Shown here in pieces: positions 46,110 through 55,589 of a DNA stretch of 64,000 nucleotides. Position 1 is the stretch's first letter; the number at the start of each line of letters is the position of its first letter. The notes under the pieces were generated by a model. That model was not told the origin of the DNA, did no database searches, and saw only the letters and a program-made list of their open reading frames with translations. This DNA is from DATFVJ01 sp963851085 (lineage in GTDB: Bacteria; Actinomycetota; Actinomycetes; Streptosporangiales; Streptosporangiaceae). Position numbers and translations under genes: made by a program. Location of the stretch: contig CAWKNX010000001.1 of the NCBI GenBank assembly GCA_963851085.1, positions 186,001-250,000 on the forward strand, in the 5' to 3' direction.

Positions 46110-46294
46110 TACCGCGGCGCCGTGCAGGTGGGTCCACGGGCAGACGCGGCGCGCCCCCGGACTGCGGCATGTTGTCGCCATGGACGTGTTGATCGAGACA
46201 TGCGCGGGCGGAACGGTACGAGGGCACCGGGCGGCCGGCGGTGGATGGTGTCAGCCTCACGGTCGCGAGCGGCGAGGAAGACAGGGGTGACACG

Positions 46295-47011
46295 ATGAGC
46301 ATGCTGGAACTGCGTCAGGTGTCCAAGGTGTACGGCGAAGGCGCCGCCGAGGTACACGCGCTGCGCGACGTCAGCCTCGAAGTCGACCCCGGGATGATGG
46401 TGGCGGTGATGGGGCCGAGCGGGTCGGGCAAGTCCACGCTGCTGACCATCGCCGGCAGCCTGGAAGAACCGACCAGCGGGCAGGTCCTCGTCGCCGGGCA
46501 GGACCTGGCCACCATGTCGCGCAACGACAAGGCGCGGCTGCGCCGCCGCTCGATCGGGTACGTGTTCCAGGACTTCAACCTGCTGCCCGGGCTGATCGCC
46601 GCGGAGAACGTGGCGCTGCCGCTGGAACTGGACGGCGTCGGGGCGCGGAAGGCACGGGAAGCCGGGCTGCGCGCGCTGGACGGGCTGGGCTTGGCGGACC
46701 GCGCGTCGAACTATCCCGATCAGCTGTCCGGCGGTGAGCGGCAGCGGGTGGCCATTGCCCGCGCGGTGGTCGGTGACCGGCAGCTGCTGCTGGCCGATGA
46801 GCCGTCCGGTGCACTGGACTCAGCCAACGGCGAGGCGGTGATGCGCATGATCCACACCGCGTGCCAGCAAGGCGTCGCCGCCGTGGTCGTCACGCACGAC
46901 GCGCAGCTCGCCTCGTGGGCGGACCGGGCGGTGCTCATCCGGGATGGCCGCATCGTCGACCAGACGGTGCCCGCGCCGGGTCCGGAGTCGTTGCTGGGGC
47001 GGGACCGATGA
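46295..47011 (+). CDS. ABC transporter ATP-binding protein (LolD/MacB type)
   Basis: A 238-residue ATPase from ATG 46295 (MSMLELRQVSKVYGEG); a frame open to 46241 has no site. Walker A is GPSGSGKST, the signature LSGGERQR, Walker B LLLADEPSGALD, and the H-loop VVVTHDAQLASWADRA. GYVFQDFNLLPGLIAAENV is typical of the MacB/LolD/FtsE branch that powers mechanotransmission with FtsX-like permeases. Its stop overlaps the start of the permease (ATGA). Confidence 0.92.
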   Translation: MSMLELRQVSKVYGEGAAEVHALRDVSLEVDPGMMVAVMGPSGSGKSTLLTIAGSLEEPTSGQVLVAGQDLATMSRNDKARLRRRSIGYVFQDFNLLPGLIAAENVALPLELDGVGARKAREAGLRALDGLGLADRASNYPDQLSGGERQRVAIARAVVGDRQLLLADEPSGALDSANGEAVMRMIHTACQQGVAAVVVTHDAQLASWADRAVLIRDGRIVDQTVPAPGPESLLGRDR

Positions 47012-49539
47012 CGACCCTCACCCGCCCGCGCGCGGGGACCGGTAACGGCGGCATCCCTGCCCGCCGCGCGGTGTTCCGCTGGGGCTGGCGGATGTTCCGC
47101 CGCGAGTGGCGCCAGCAGTTGCTCGTGCTCGGCCTGCTCACCGTGGCGGTCGCGGCGACGATCTGGGGCGCCAGCGCCGTCGCGAACGTGCAGCCGAACC
47201 CGAACTACGCCACGTTCGGCACCGCTGCCGTGCAGGTCACGCTGCCCGGCACCGACCCGCAGCTGGCCGCCGGCATCGCCGCCATTGCGGGCCGCTGGGG
47301 CCCGGCAGATGTCATTGAGAATCAGGACATCGCTACTGGCACCACCCAGGCTACGCAACTGCGTGCCGAGAATCCGCACGGGCACTACAACAACACTCCG
47401 CTGCTCAGCATGGTCAGCGGCGCGTACCCGGCCGGGCCCGGCCAGGTCGCGCTGACCAGCCAGGTCGCCAGCCTGTACGGCGCGCACGTGGGCGGCACCT
47501 GGCAGGCCGCCGGCACCACCTGGCGGGTGACCGGCATCGTGCAGGACCCGAGCAACCTGGCGGACGAGTTCGCGCTGGTCGCTCCGGGCCAGGTGACGCA
47601 TCCCAGCCAGGTGATCATGCTGCTCGGCTCGGCCGCGGCGCAGGCCGCGGCTCAGCAGGCGATCAACGGCAGCGGGACGGTACCCGGTGTCCCGGCAGCG
47701 ACTCTGTCCGTTCCCTCTGGCCACGTGAGCGGACCCTCGCCGGCGACGGGCGTCCTGGTGGTGGAGGTACTCGGCCTGGTGTTCATCGGCCTGGTGTCGG
47801 TAGCCGGTTTCACCGTGATGGCCCAGCGCAGGCTCCGTGCCCTCGGCATGCTCAGCGCGATCGGCGCGACCGAACGCAACCTCCGCCTGGTCATGATCGT
47901 CAACGGCCTGGCAGTCGGCGTGGCCGCTTCGCTTGCCGGGGCGGTGCTCGGCTTCGCCGCCTGGTTCGCTTACGTCCCGGCGCTGCAGCAGGCTACCGGC
48001 CACGTGGTCGACGCGGCGAACCTGCCATGGTGGGCGTTCGCCATCGGGGTCGTGTTCGCGGTCGCGACGTCGGTGCTCGCGTCCCGCCGCCCGGCTAAGA
48101 CGATGGCCCAGGTGCCGGTGGTGGCCGCACTGTCCGGCCGCCCCGCGCCGCCGAAGCCGGTGCACCGGTCCGCCCTGCCCGGCGTCATCGTGTTCGCGGT
48201 CGGCCTCGCGTGCCTAGCGTTCTCCGGCGGCCTGGCCGGAGTGCAGGGCGGTCCCCGGCACGCGCTGCTCCTGCTGGCCGGCCTGGTCGCCACGATCGTC
48301 GGCATCGTCCTGCTCGCCCCGCTGGCCATCAGCGTGCTGGCAGCCGGGGCAGGCCCGCGGCTGCCGGTCGCGATCCGGATCGCGCTGCGTGACCTGGTCC
48401 GCTACCGCGCCCGGTCCGGCGCCGCGCTGGCGGCGACCGCGTTCGCCGTGTTCCTGGCCATGGCGATCTGCATCATCGCCAGCATCAAGTTCGACAATCC
48501 GCTGAACTGGATCGGCCCGAACCTGTCCAGCAGCCAGCTGATCATCTCCACGCAGCGGAGCCAGGGCGGCGGCACGATAACGCAACTCAGCAGCGCCCAG
48601 ACAGCCCGCCTGGGAGAGCAGGTGGACAGCCTCGCCGCCAGCCTGCACACGCGGCCCGCGGTGCCACTGGAAATCGCGGGCGCTTGGCTGTGCCAGGTGG
48701 GGGTCCAGCAAAACAGTCCGTCGAATTTCACCGGCACCGTGTACGTGGCCACCCCGCAGTTGCTTGCCACGTACGGGATCAAGGCCGGCCAGATCGCTCC
48801 CGGCACCGACATCCTCACCATGCGCCCAGGGCTGGCGGGCCTGCCGAACATGGAGATGATGTGGGGCAACACCGGCAACGGAAACGGTCCCGGTGGTGAC
48901 GGCAATCCTGCCTGCACGCCGAGCAGCGGCTGCCTGGCCAACCCCGCGATGCAGACGGTCAGCAACCTGCCCGGCGGCACCTCCGCGCCGAACACGGTGA
49001 TCACCGAGAACGCGGTAAGCAAGTACCACCTGCAGCCCAGCCTGAACGGGTGGCTGATCCAGGCACCTGCCCCGCTCACCGCCACGCAGATCAACGCCGC
49101 GCGGCACCTCGCGCTCGCCTACGGGGTGACGGTCGGGACCAAGTCCGATAACCCGGATCTCGGCGAGTTCGCCGACGGAGCCACCGCGCTGGGCATCGTG
49201 ATCGCGTTCGGCGTGCTGGCCGCCTGCGTCGGCCTGATCCGCAGCGAGACCGCGCGGGACCTGCGCACGCTCACCGCCGCCGGCGCCAGCACCACGACGC
49301 GGCGGATGATCACCGCGGCGACCGCCGCAGCGCTTGGCCTGCTCGGCGCGATCCTCGGCATGGGCGGCGCGGTCATCGCCGGGCTGGCCTGGGCGCACAC
49401 CAGCCTGTCCGCCGTGTTCGACGTGCCGCTGACCGACGTGCTGATCCTGCTGATCGGGCTGCCGCTCATCGCCGCCGTCGCCGGCTGGCTGCTGGCCGGC
49501 CGCGAGCCCGAGGGCATCTCCAGGCAGCCGCTGGACTGA
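47008..49539 (+). CDS. FtsX-like ABC permease (MacB/bacitracin-exporter type)
   Basis: An 843-residue permease from ATG 47008. It has an N-terminal helix (QQLLVLGLLTVAVAATIWGA), a large outside domain (about 60-250), three helices of a first FtsX core (VVEVLGLVFIGLVSVAGFTV, RLRALGMLSAIGATERNLRL), a middle helix pair, a second outside domain (about 495-720) and a second FtsX core (ETARDLRTLTAAGASTTTRR). This ten-helix layout fits exporters that remove antimicrobials or lipids under two-component control. The sensor kinase and regulator lie divergently upstream. Confidence 0.9.
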   Translation: MTTLTRPRAGTGNGGIPARRAVFRWGWRMFRREWRQQLLVLGLLTVAVAATIWGASAVANVQPNPNYATFGTAAVQVTLPGTDPQLAAGIAAIAGRWGPADVIENQDIATGTTQATQLRAENPHGHYNNTPLLSMVSGAYPAGPGQVALTSQVASLYGAHVGGTWQAAGTTWRVTGIVQDPSNLADEFALVAPGQVTHPSQVIMLLGSAAAQAAAQQAINGSGTVPGVPAATLSVPSGHVSGPSPATGVLVVEVLGLVFIGLVSVAGFTVMAQRRLRALGMLSAIGATERNLRLVMIVNGLAVGVAASLAGAVLGFAAWFAYVPALQQATGHVVDAANLPWWAFAIGVVFAVATSVLASRRPAKTMAQVPVVAALSGRPAPPKPVHRSALPGVIVFAVGLACLAFSGGLAGVQGGPRHALLLLAGLVATIVGIVLLAPLAISVLAAGAGPRLPVAIRIALRDLVRYRARSGAALAATAFAVFLAMAICIIASIKFDNPLNWIGPNLSSSQLIISTQRSQGGGTITQLSSAQTARLGEQVDSLAASLHTRPAVPLEIAGAWLCQVGVQQNSPSNFTGTVYVATPQLLATYGIKAGQIAPGTDILTMRPGLAGLPNMEMMWGNTGNGNGPGGDGNPACTPSSGCLANPAMQTVSNLPGGTSAPNTVITENAVSKYHLQPSLNGWLIQAPAPLTATQINAARHLALAYGVTVGTKSDNPDLGEFADGATALGIVIAFGVLAACVGLIRSETARDLRTLTAAGASTTTRRMITAATAAALGLLGAILGMGGAVIAGLAWAHTSLSAVFDVPLTDVLILLIGLPLIAAVAGWLLAGREPEGISRQPLD

Positions 49540-49709
49540 CGCTGGTCTTGCTGGGCCATTCCAGTCCCGGTATCCCGGGTCTACCATCACGTCCAGAAAC
49601 TGATGGTTCACCCGGACCTGGCCGCCCGCGTCGCAGATCAGGGCTCCGCGCGATCCGCCGGCCGAGGGGCGGTGGGTTGCGCTCGGCATCGCCACCCACC
49701 ACCGGCCGC

Positions 49710-50225
49710 TCACCTCGGGGATGAGGGCTGTTCGGGTGCAGGGCGCCGTGACCTTGGCAAACCACCGCCGGTGTACTCGTAGCGGTAGGCGAGCCGGGCG
49801 TCCGCGCGCGCGGTCAGCTCGGCGTACTCGATGACGGTGCCGGCGTCGTCGTAGCGGCGGCTGTGCACGACGATGACGGGTGAGCCGCGTTTGATGCCGA
49901 ACGTGCGGGTCTCGTCCATGCTCGGCGGCCGGGCCGACACCCAGTCCTCCCCCCAGGCCGGCCGGTAGCCGGGGACGTCACCGGTCAGCGGCACCTGGGT
50001 CAGCAGGTCGGGGGCCGATTCCGCGACCGGGGCGGGAAACCACGAGATGACCAGCGCCACCGTCGCGCCGTCGCGGATCGTGGCGGTGTGGCGGCAGGCC
50101 ACCTGCGCCAGCGGCCCGGTGCCCAGTTCGGCGGCGACCCGCTGGGGGGCGGCGGTCATCTCGGCGGCCAGGACCCGTGTCTGGTCTCCCGGCTGTACCG
50201 GGCCGCGGCCGGCCAGTTTGATCAC
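49710..50225 (-). pseudogene. GntR-family regulator, UTRA effector domain only
   Basis: A 171-codon frame from GTG 50225 carrying a UTRA domain: GDQTRVLAAEMTAAPQRVAA, ELGTGPLAQVACRHTATIRD, ALVISWFPAPVAESAPDLLT, GIKRGSPVIVVHSRRYDDAG and AELTARADARLAYRYEY. The N-terminal winged helix that binds DNA is absent, and the upstream sequence is an IS630-like remnant. The tail after EYTGGG looks like read-through. It could be expressed as a free ligand-binding domain but is most simply a truncated regulator. Confidence 0.65.
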
Positions 50226-50291
50226 CAGCGGGCCGCCCTGGGCGCGTGCCTGCCGCGACCAGGCCGATGATCGCGATGACCGGGCAGATCC

Positions 50292-50640
50292 TTAACGGCT
50301 GCGCCCGGCCAGCCAGTTGCGGCCCGAGGAACCAGTCATCGCCGAGGGTTCGCGGCTGTCGCTGTCGCGCGCCGATCCGCCGCTGTCGGCCGGGCCAGGT
50401 GGGGCGGTGTTGGCGAGGAAGCGAGGAAGATCTTGAGCGCGGCCCAGATCCGCTCGGCCGGGTTGTCGTGCGGACTGCAGCGGGCGCCCAACCACAGATG
50501 CACGCCCGGGTGGTGCGCGACTACGTCGCCGCCCACCCGGGTGTGGTGGATCTGGTCGTTGTCGCACAGCATCACGACTGCCGGGGCCCGGGGGAAGGCG
50601 GCGTGTGTGGCGAAACGGGTGACCAGACCGATCAGGAATC
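50292..50640 (-). pseudogene. IS630-type transposase C-terminal remnant
   Basis: The minus strand reads VVMLCDNDQIHHTRVGGDVV and AHHPGVHLWLGARCSPHDNP, then AERIWAALKIFLA, followed by a shift to FLANTAPPGPADSGGSARDS. The pair 'DN..IH.....' and 'SPHDNPAERIWAALK' are the second Asp and the Glu of the IS630 DDE motif. The N-terminal half is gone. Confidence 0.65.
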
Positions 50641-50684
50641 GAGAAGCGTGAGTCACCGAGCCGCAACTAGCCTGATCGCCATGG
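50602..50684 (+). repeat. direct repeat, copy 1 (araC 3' end plus VOC promoter)
   Basis: This 83-base segment matches 52103-52184 with six differences by eye, one of them an indel. In plus frame it reads ACVAKRVTRPIRNREA then stop, the tail of an AraC protein as in copy 2. It ends with TAGCCT seven bases before the VOC ATG at 50681, a -10-like hexamer placed for a leaderless transcript. Confidence 0.75.
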
Positions 50685-51295
50685 CTTCCATCGAATCCGT
50701 CACCCTTGAGGTGGCCGGCCCCACCGCCGTCAACCGCTTCTACACCGCCGCCCTCGGTTTCGGCACTCAGGTACGCCTGCGGGCCTCGGAGGCACCGACG
50801 ACCGGCTTCCGTGGGTTCACGCTGTCGCTCACGGTGTCCCAGCCAGCCACCGTCAACGGCCTCATCGGCGCCGCCCTCGACGCCGGCGCCTCGCCGCTGA
50901 AGCCGGCCGCGAAGTCGTTCTGGGGCTACGGCGGCGTCGTACGAGCCCCGGACGGGACGATCTGGAAGGTCGCAACCTCGGCGAAGAAGGACACGGGCCC
51001 GGCCACCCGGCGGATCGATCAGATCGTGCTCCTGCTGGGAGTCGCGGACGTGGCCGCCAGCAAGCGGTGCTACGTTGACCGCGGCCTCGCCGTGGCGAAG
51101 AGCTTTGGCCGCAAGTACGTCGAGTTCGCCACTCCGTCGAGTCCCGTCAAGCTGGCGCTCTACGGGCGCCGTGCCCTTGCCAAGGACGCTGGCGTCTCTC
51201 CCGAAGGCACCGGATCGCACCGGCTCATGATTGGCAGCGATGCCGGGCCCTTCACCGACCCGGACGGGTTCGCGTGGGAGACCGCATCGCTTTGA
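50681..51295 (+). CDS. VOC-family protein 1 (two glyoxalase-like units)
   Basis: A 204-residue protein, MASIESVTLEVAGPTAVNRF, YTAALGFGTQVRLRAS, VVRAPDGTIWKVATSAKKDT, then a second unit IDQIVLLLGVADVAASKRCY, FGRKYVEFATPSSPVKLALY and GPFTDPDGFAWETASL. The two beta-alpha-beta-beta-beta halves form one VOC fold. There is no Shine-Dalgarno; TAGCCT lies 7 nt before the ATG, so it may be leaderless. Such genes usually follow an araC-type regulator; here only the araC 3' end survives upstream. Confidence 0.85.
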   Translation: MASIESVTLEVAGPTAVNRFYTAALGFGTQVRLRASEAPTTGFRGFTLSLTVSQPATVNGLIGAALDAGASPLKPAAKSFWGYGGVVRAPDGTIWKVATSAKKDTGPATRRIDQIVLLLGVADVAASKRCYVDRGLAVAKSFGRKYVEFATPSSPVKLALYGRRALAKDAGVSPEGTGSHRLMIGSDAGPFTDPDGFAWETASL

Positions 51296-51711
51296 GCCGG
51301 GTGGCGCGGCACAATTGCACCACAGCCATGACATGGGATCACCGCAGTCCACCACCGTGCCAAACCATGCGGGTCACGCAAAGTACGACTCGCACGGGGG
51401 GCAAACGCCGTTGCCCGGGGCTTGGCGCGGCCGCACCGGCCTCTGCCGACTCCTGGTCCCGCAGCATCGCCGGGGCCTTCTCGATCGGCCGTACGCACGT
51501 GTCGGCCCTCTTCGCGCTCTCAATAGCGAGCACGTGCTCCCGATTTGCGGCTGTAGGACAGGCGGTCGTGGGCGGTGCGGGCGACCGGGTCAGCGTGCAT
51601 GGGCGCGGGCGACTTCCGCGGGCCTGGCCGCGACACCGGGCTCGGGCATCGCAGTGGCTACCTCGGCATGTATCCCGGGTGCTCGGGGACATCGATGAAA
51701 GGAGTTCTCTC
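51296..51711. other. gap between VOC 1 and AraC genes
   Basis: About 415 bases. The minus strand has a frame with IESAKRADTCVRPIEKAPAM and LRDQESAEAG that could be a transposase scrap, but I cannot assign it. No gene is supported. It should include the araC promoter. Confidence 0.35.
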
Positions 51712-52170
<459 letters not shown>

Positions 52171-52180
52171 CCTGACCACC

Positions 52181-52591
52181 ATGGACATCACCATTCACGC
52201 GAGCTTCCTCCCGCACGACGACCCGGACGCCTCCCTGGCCTTCTATCGCGACACCCTCGGCTTCGAGGTCCGCAGCGACGTCGGAAACGGCAAGATGCGC
52301 TGGATCACGGTCGGCCCCGCCGGCCAGCCCGGCACGTCCATCCTCCTGGCGCCGCCGGCCGCCGACCCTGGGGTCACCGACGATGAGCGCCGCACCATCG
52401 CCGAGATGATGGCCAAGGGCACCTACGGCTGGATCCTGCTGGCCACCGCCGACCTCAACGGCACCTTCGAGAAGGTGCAGGCCGGCGGAGCCGAGGTCGT
52501 CCAGGAGCCGACCGAGCAGCCGTACGGGATTCGCGACTGCGCCTTCCGCGATCCCGCGGGCAACCTGGTCCGCATCCAGGAGCTGCGCTGA
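52181..52591 (+). CDS. VOC-family protein 2
   Basis: A 136-residue single VOC domain: MDITIHASFLPHDDPDASLA, FYRDTLGFEVRSDVGNGKMR, WITVGPAGQPGTSILLAPPA, WILLATADLNGTFEKVQAGG, AEVVQEPTEQPYGIRDCAFR and DPAGNLVRIQEL with the C-terminal metal-ligand Glu. It starts 10 nt after the AraC stop without a Shine-Dalgarno, again with TAGCCT at the leaderless distance. The araC-VOC pairing suggests local regulation by the AraC protein; the substrate is unknown. Confidence 0.9.
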   Translation: MDITIHASFLPHDDPDASLAFYRDTLGFEVRSDVGNGKMRWITVGPAGQPGTSILLAPPAADPGVTDDERRTIAEMMAKGTYGWILLATADLNGTFEKVQAGGAEVVQEPTEQPYGIRDCAFRDPAGNLVRIQELR

Positions 52592-52641
52592 GCCGTCCGG
52601 CAATCGCAGACCCGGCTGACAGCTGAGACGAGATCTCTCAG

Positions 52642-52803
52642 GTGCATCTTCACGAGGGTCCCTTGGCGCTCCGACGCCTCATCCCCTCCGCTTACCGGCC
52701 GGTGCTCGCCAACCGCGTGTTCCGCCGACTGATCCTCGGCTTCGCGGTCTCGCACCTCGGGGACGGGATGAGCTTCGTCGCGGTGGCGTGGCTCGCCATC
52801 TAA
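52642..52803 (+). pseudogene. MFS transporter N-terminal fragment
   Basis: The frame reads LRRLIPSAYRPVLANRVFRR, LILGFAVSHLGDGMSFVAVA and WLAI, then stops. 'YRPVL..R.FRRL..G..VS.LGDGMS.VAVAWLA' is the start of enterobactin-exporter-like MFS proteins. Only the first helix is left. GTG 52642 or TTG near 52665 could have been the start. Confidence 0.55.
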
Positions 52804-52863
52804 TTAGACTGCGGGGCTGGTCGGCCCGGTGAGCGGAGGCGCCTCGCGCGCTTGCCGGCGGTT

Positions 52864-54045
52864 TCATGGCAGATGGGCTGGGATCGGCTGAATGCGGGGA
52901 CCGCGTCCGGCCACCGCGACCGTGCGCTCATACGATGCGCGCAGGGCGGCGGCGTCGGCGGGATCGGTGCGCCACGCGGTGCCGGCGGGGAGCACCACGT
53001 AGTCGGGGTGGCGGACCCAGATCGGCACGTAGTGGATGAACGTGACGTGCGCTGCGTGGCTGTCGACGCTGATCGTGAGCAGCACGATGATCCCGTCCTG
53101 CGATGTGGCCGGGCAGCAGGCGCTGGTCTGATTGGAGATCAGGTTGCCTTCGCCGAAGACGACGAGCTTGCCGCCCAGGATGCGGATGGGCTGGACGACG
53201 TGCACGTGCTGGCCGACGATCGCGGTGATGTCGGGCGAGCGGCTGAGCTTGCTGGCGAGTGCGAGCTGAAAGCTGCTGGGCTGTACGACGTCCTCATCGC
53301 CCCAATGCAGATTGACGATGACGACCGTCGCGCCGTCCTTGCGGGCGCGGTGCGCGTCGGACAGGATCTGCGCGGCGCTGGCCCGGTTGACCGACCATGG
53401 ATGCGGCGAGGGGATGCCGTTGGTGAGCTCGGTGTAGGCCAGGAAGGCGACGCGGACGCCCTTGACCGTCATGATCAGCGGCGTTCGCTGTCCGGCCGCC
53501 GACGAGAATGAGCCGGTGTGCGCCACCCCGGCACGATCCAGCGCGCGGATCGTGCCGTCGACTCCCCTTTGCCCTTGATCGAGGGTGTGCGTCGCGGCCG
53601 TCGAGCACGCTCGCCACCCGGTCTGGCGGATCGCGGTGGCGAGCTCGGGCGGGGTGTTGAACACCGGGTAGCCGGTGGCAGGGGCCGGTGTCATCGGCGT
53701 CTCGACATGGCACAGCGCAAGGTCGGCGCCCCGGATGTAGGGCTTGATCTGCGCGAACAAGGGAGCAAAGTTGTAGTGGCGGCCACCCCCCAAGACCAGC
53801 GCCCGCTCAAAGATTGCGGAATGGATCAGCAGGTCTCCGCTCGCCTCGACCACCAGCCGGACGACGTGGCTGTCGCTCCGGCGGTGCGGCGGGGCCGCCA
53901 CCGCGCTGGCGCCGCGGTGACCGGCTGCGCGGCCCCCCGCACCCTCGAACGCGGCCCATGCGCCCGCAGCGATAGCCAGCGCGACCACGCCGCACAGCAT
54001 GATCACGCGCCGCCGCTGCCCTGCGCGACCCGCCCTGGCGCTCAT
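52864..54045 (-). CDS. CapA-family (poly-gamma-glutamate synthesis-like) protein
   Basis: A 393-residue protein with a signal anchor (RVIMLCGVVALAIAAGAWAA, about 13-32) and a CapA metallophosphatase-like domain. VRLVVEASGDLLIHSAIFER carries the first metal-binding Asp, DLALCHVETPMTP the second block, and HTLDQGQRGVDGTIRALDRA the 'NH.LD.G' block, here with Thr-His-Thr instead of Asn-His. LHWGDEDVVQPS and GQHVHVVQPI(R) hold further conserved His residues. The domain should face outward. CapA proteins act in poly-gamma-glutamate capsule export, but lone copies are common and unproven. Confidence 0.85.
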   Translation of the reverse strand: MSARAGRAGQRRRVIMLCGVVALAIAAGAWAAFEGAGGRAAGHRGASAVAAPPHRRSDSHVVRLVVEASGDLLIHSAIFERALVLGGGRHYNFAPLFAQIKPYIRGADLALCHVETPMTPAPATGYPVFNTPPELATAIRQTGWRACSTAATHTLDQGQRGVDGTIRALDRAGVAHTGSFSSAAGQRTPLIMTVKGVRVAFLAYTELTNGIPSPHPWSVNRASAAQILSDAHRARKDGATVVIVNLHWGDEDVVQPSSFQLALASKLSRSPDITAIVGQHVHVVQPIRILGGKLVVFGEGNLISNQTSACCPATSQDGIIVLLTISVDSHAAHVTFIHYVPIWVRHPDYVVLPAGTAWRTDPADAAALRASYERTVAVAGRGPRIQPIPAHLP

Positions 54046-54496
54046 GACGTCGCTGCCGGAGCTCCTCCGCAGGCCGAGGCTCCCGCCCGGGCGTAGGCGC
54101 GCCCTGATTCACAACGCGTGATCCTAGGCCCCGGAGGCGGCGCAGAACTGTGATTTCGACTGGAAAGAAGCGACGTCACGGCCATTCTTACGCGCCCGGC
54201 CGGATGTCAGCTACGCCAGCTCGTCCCCCTGCTTGCGGGCAGTGCGGCGGTGGCACGACACAGTGCATTGCATACGCGCCATTCCGTCACTGATGCGCGG
54301 CACAACCTGAATTCGCGGTGACCGAGCGGCACAGAGCTGCCAGTTCGTGCGCTTCTCCTGTCCGTCCAGCATCGGAGGGGCCGGTTCCTGACGACGATCA
54401 GCCTGGGCTGTGCACGCGTATCCGTTCGTCGCGGCTGCCGGGGACGAACAACTCGGCCGCAAGCGCGGTAGAGGCGATGGCGGGCAGGCGCGCCGT
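54046..54496. other. gene-free stretch upstream of CapA-like gene
   Basis: About 450 bases with no supported gene; contains the presumed promoter of the CapA-like gene near 54050-54130. Confidence 0.35.
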
Positions 54497-54669
54497 CTAG
54501 GGAAGGGACATCTCCCACTCGTGCAGATCGGGCGCATCGGTCGCCTGCTGCAGCGGGTCCATCGTGCGGCCGTCTTGTCCGCGCCGAACACCGGGCTGCG
54601 CCAACCACAGCTGCAGACCGCCTGCACGCCGCCCTCGCCGACCTCGCGGACTGTGGTCTGGTGGTCCAC
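54497..54669 (-). pseudogene. small hypothetical protein with one frameshift
   Basis: ATG 54669 opens MDHQTTVREVGEGGVQAVCS and CGWRSPVFGADKTA. A one-base shift near 54555 gives RTMDPLQQATDAPDLHEWEM and SLP, ending in a stop at 54497-54499. CSCGW is a zinc-ribbon-like pair. About 57 residues in total; function unknown. Confidence 0.4.
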
Positions 54670-54681
54670 TTCGCCCAGTCC

Positions 54682-54905
54682 CTAAAGGCGTACGACCGGG
54701 CAGCCCATCGTCCGCGTCACGCTGGGGTCTGGACCCCGGCGGTTACCAGCCTGGCCAGCTCGTCGATACCTTATGCCTGTGCCCGGGCAACGACGTCGCA
54801 GGGCCCAGCCACGCTCGCCCCATCCCAGACGCCCGGCAGCTGCTGGAGCGCTGCGGTCACGGTAGCGGCCTTGCCAACTTCGGTCTCCTTCTGCGCCGGG
54901 CCGGC
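54682..54905 (-). pseudogene. Lrp/AsnC-family ligand-binding (RAM) domain remnant
   Basis: The minus strand reads KAATVTAALQQLPGVWDGAS and VAGPCDVVARAQA, then an in-frame TAA, then GIDELARLVTAGVQT, and after a shift PSVTRTMGCPVVRL with a stop at 54682. The order 'V..A....G.YDVVARV.A...DEL..LV...I...PGV.RT.....V' is the AsnC effector domain. The N-terminal helix-turn-helix is missing. Confidence 0.55.
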
Positions 54906-54933
54906 GCGCCGTCCCCGGGGCGGGTGCACAGGG

Positions 54934-55440
54934 TCACTCGTGAGACGCAGCTACCCGACCGCAGATGAGGCCAGGGTTGGCGGGGTCGGGGTCGACACCC
55001 GCGATGATGCCCGCCCAGCCGCCGTCCCGGTAGACGAAAGCGGTCGCGTCGGCGGGCACGCGGCTGACAGCACCGTCGATGGGGTACAGGTGCATGGTGG
55101 AGTGCCCGGTCGGCAGCTTCTCGCCGTACTTGGTGTGCACGTCGATCGCGGCGTCGGAGATCTCGTTGAAGAAGTCCGTCCGCCAGTACCGCTGCAGCCC
55201 GGCCGGGTAGAGCCCGTCGAACGCGCTTTGCAGCACGCTGAACGGCATGGGCTGCAGGCCGGCCAGCAGCGGCGAGCCGTACGTCCTGACCGGCTCGAGC
55301 ACGTCGTCGGCCTGGTCGTGTGATCCGGTGTAGCACCAGACGATGCCGCACGCCTCGCGGCCCCACAGTTCCTCGGGGAACGGCGGGGCGGGCGGACGGG
55401 CGAACCGCACGCAGGTGATCACATCGGCAGTGTCCCGGCA
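54934..55440 (-). pseudogene. FAD-linked oxidase (berberine-bridge type) internal remnant
   Basis: The minus strand reads ITCVRFARPPAPPFPEELWG, IVWCYTGSHDQADDVLEPVR, QPMPFSVLQSAFDGLYPAGL, QRYWRTDFFNEISDAAIDVH and MHLYPIDGAVSRVPADATAF, then VYRDGGWAGIIAGVDPDPAN. This is the substrate domain of actinobacterial FAD-binding oxidoreductases. Both the FAD-binding N-terminus and the terminal BBE motif are missing. Confidence 0.65.
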
Positions 55441-55589
55441 GCGCGCGATCCGGGTCGGCGCGCAATCTCCGATCACCTCTCCGCGGTGATCACGCTCTGT
55501 GACAGAGCCTCGCGCCGCCATCACTGTCCAGCCAGCCCCCGATCGCCGACTCTGGGCGGTTGACCAGTTGGTAGATCGGCCGCAGCAGG

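Noticed and set aside
46190..46294. Start of an additional ABC ATPase (AVDGVSLTVASGE)
   Set aside because: Only about 15 residues look ATPase-like; no Walker A follows in that frame, and the real gene has its own site at 46295.
48214..49713. Minus-strand frame of 499 codons
   Set aside because: Antisense of the FtsX-like permease; no domain features.
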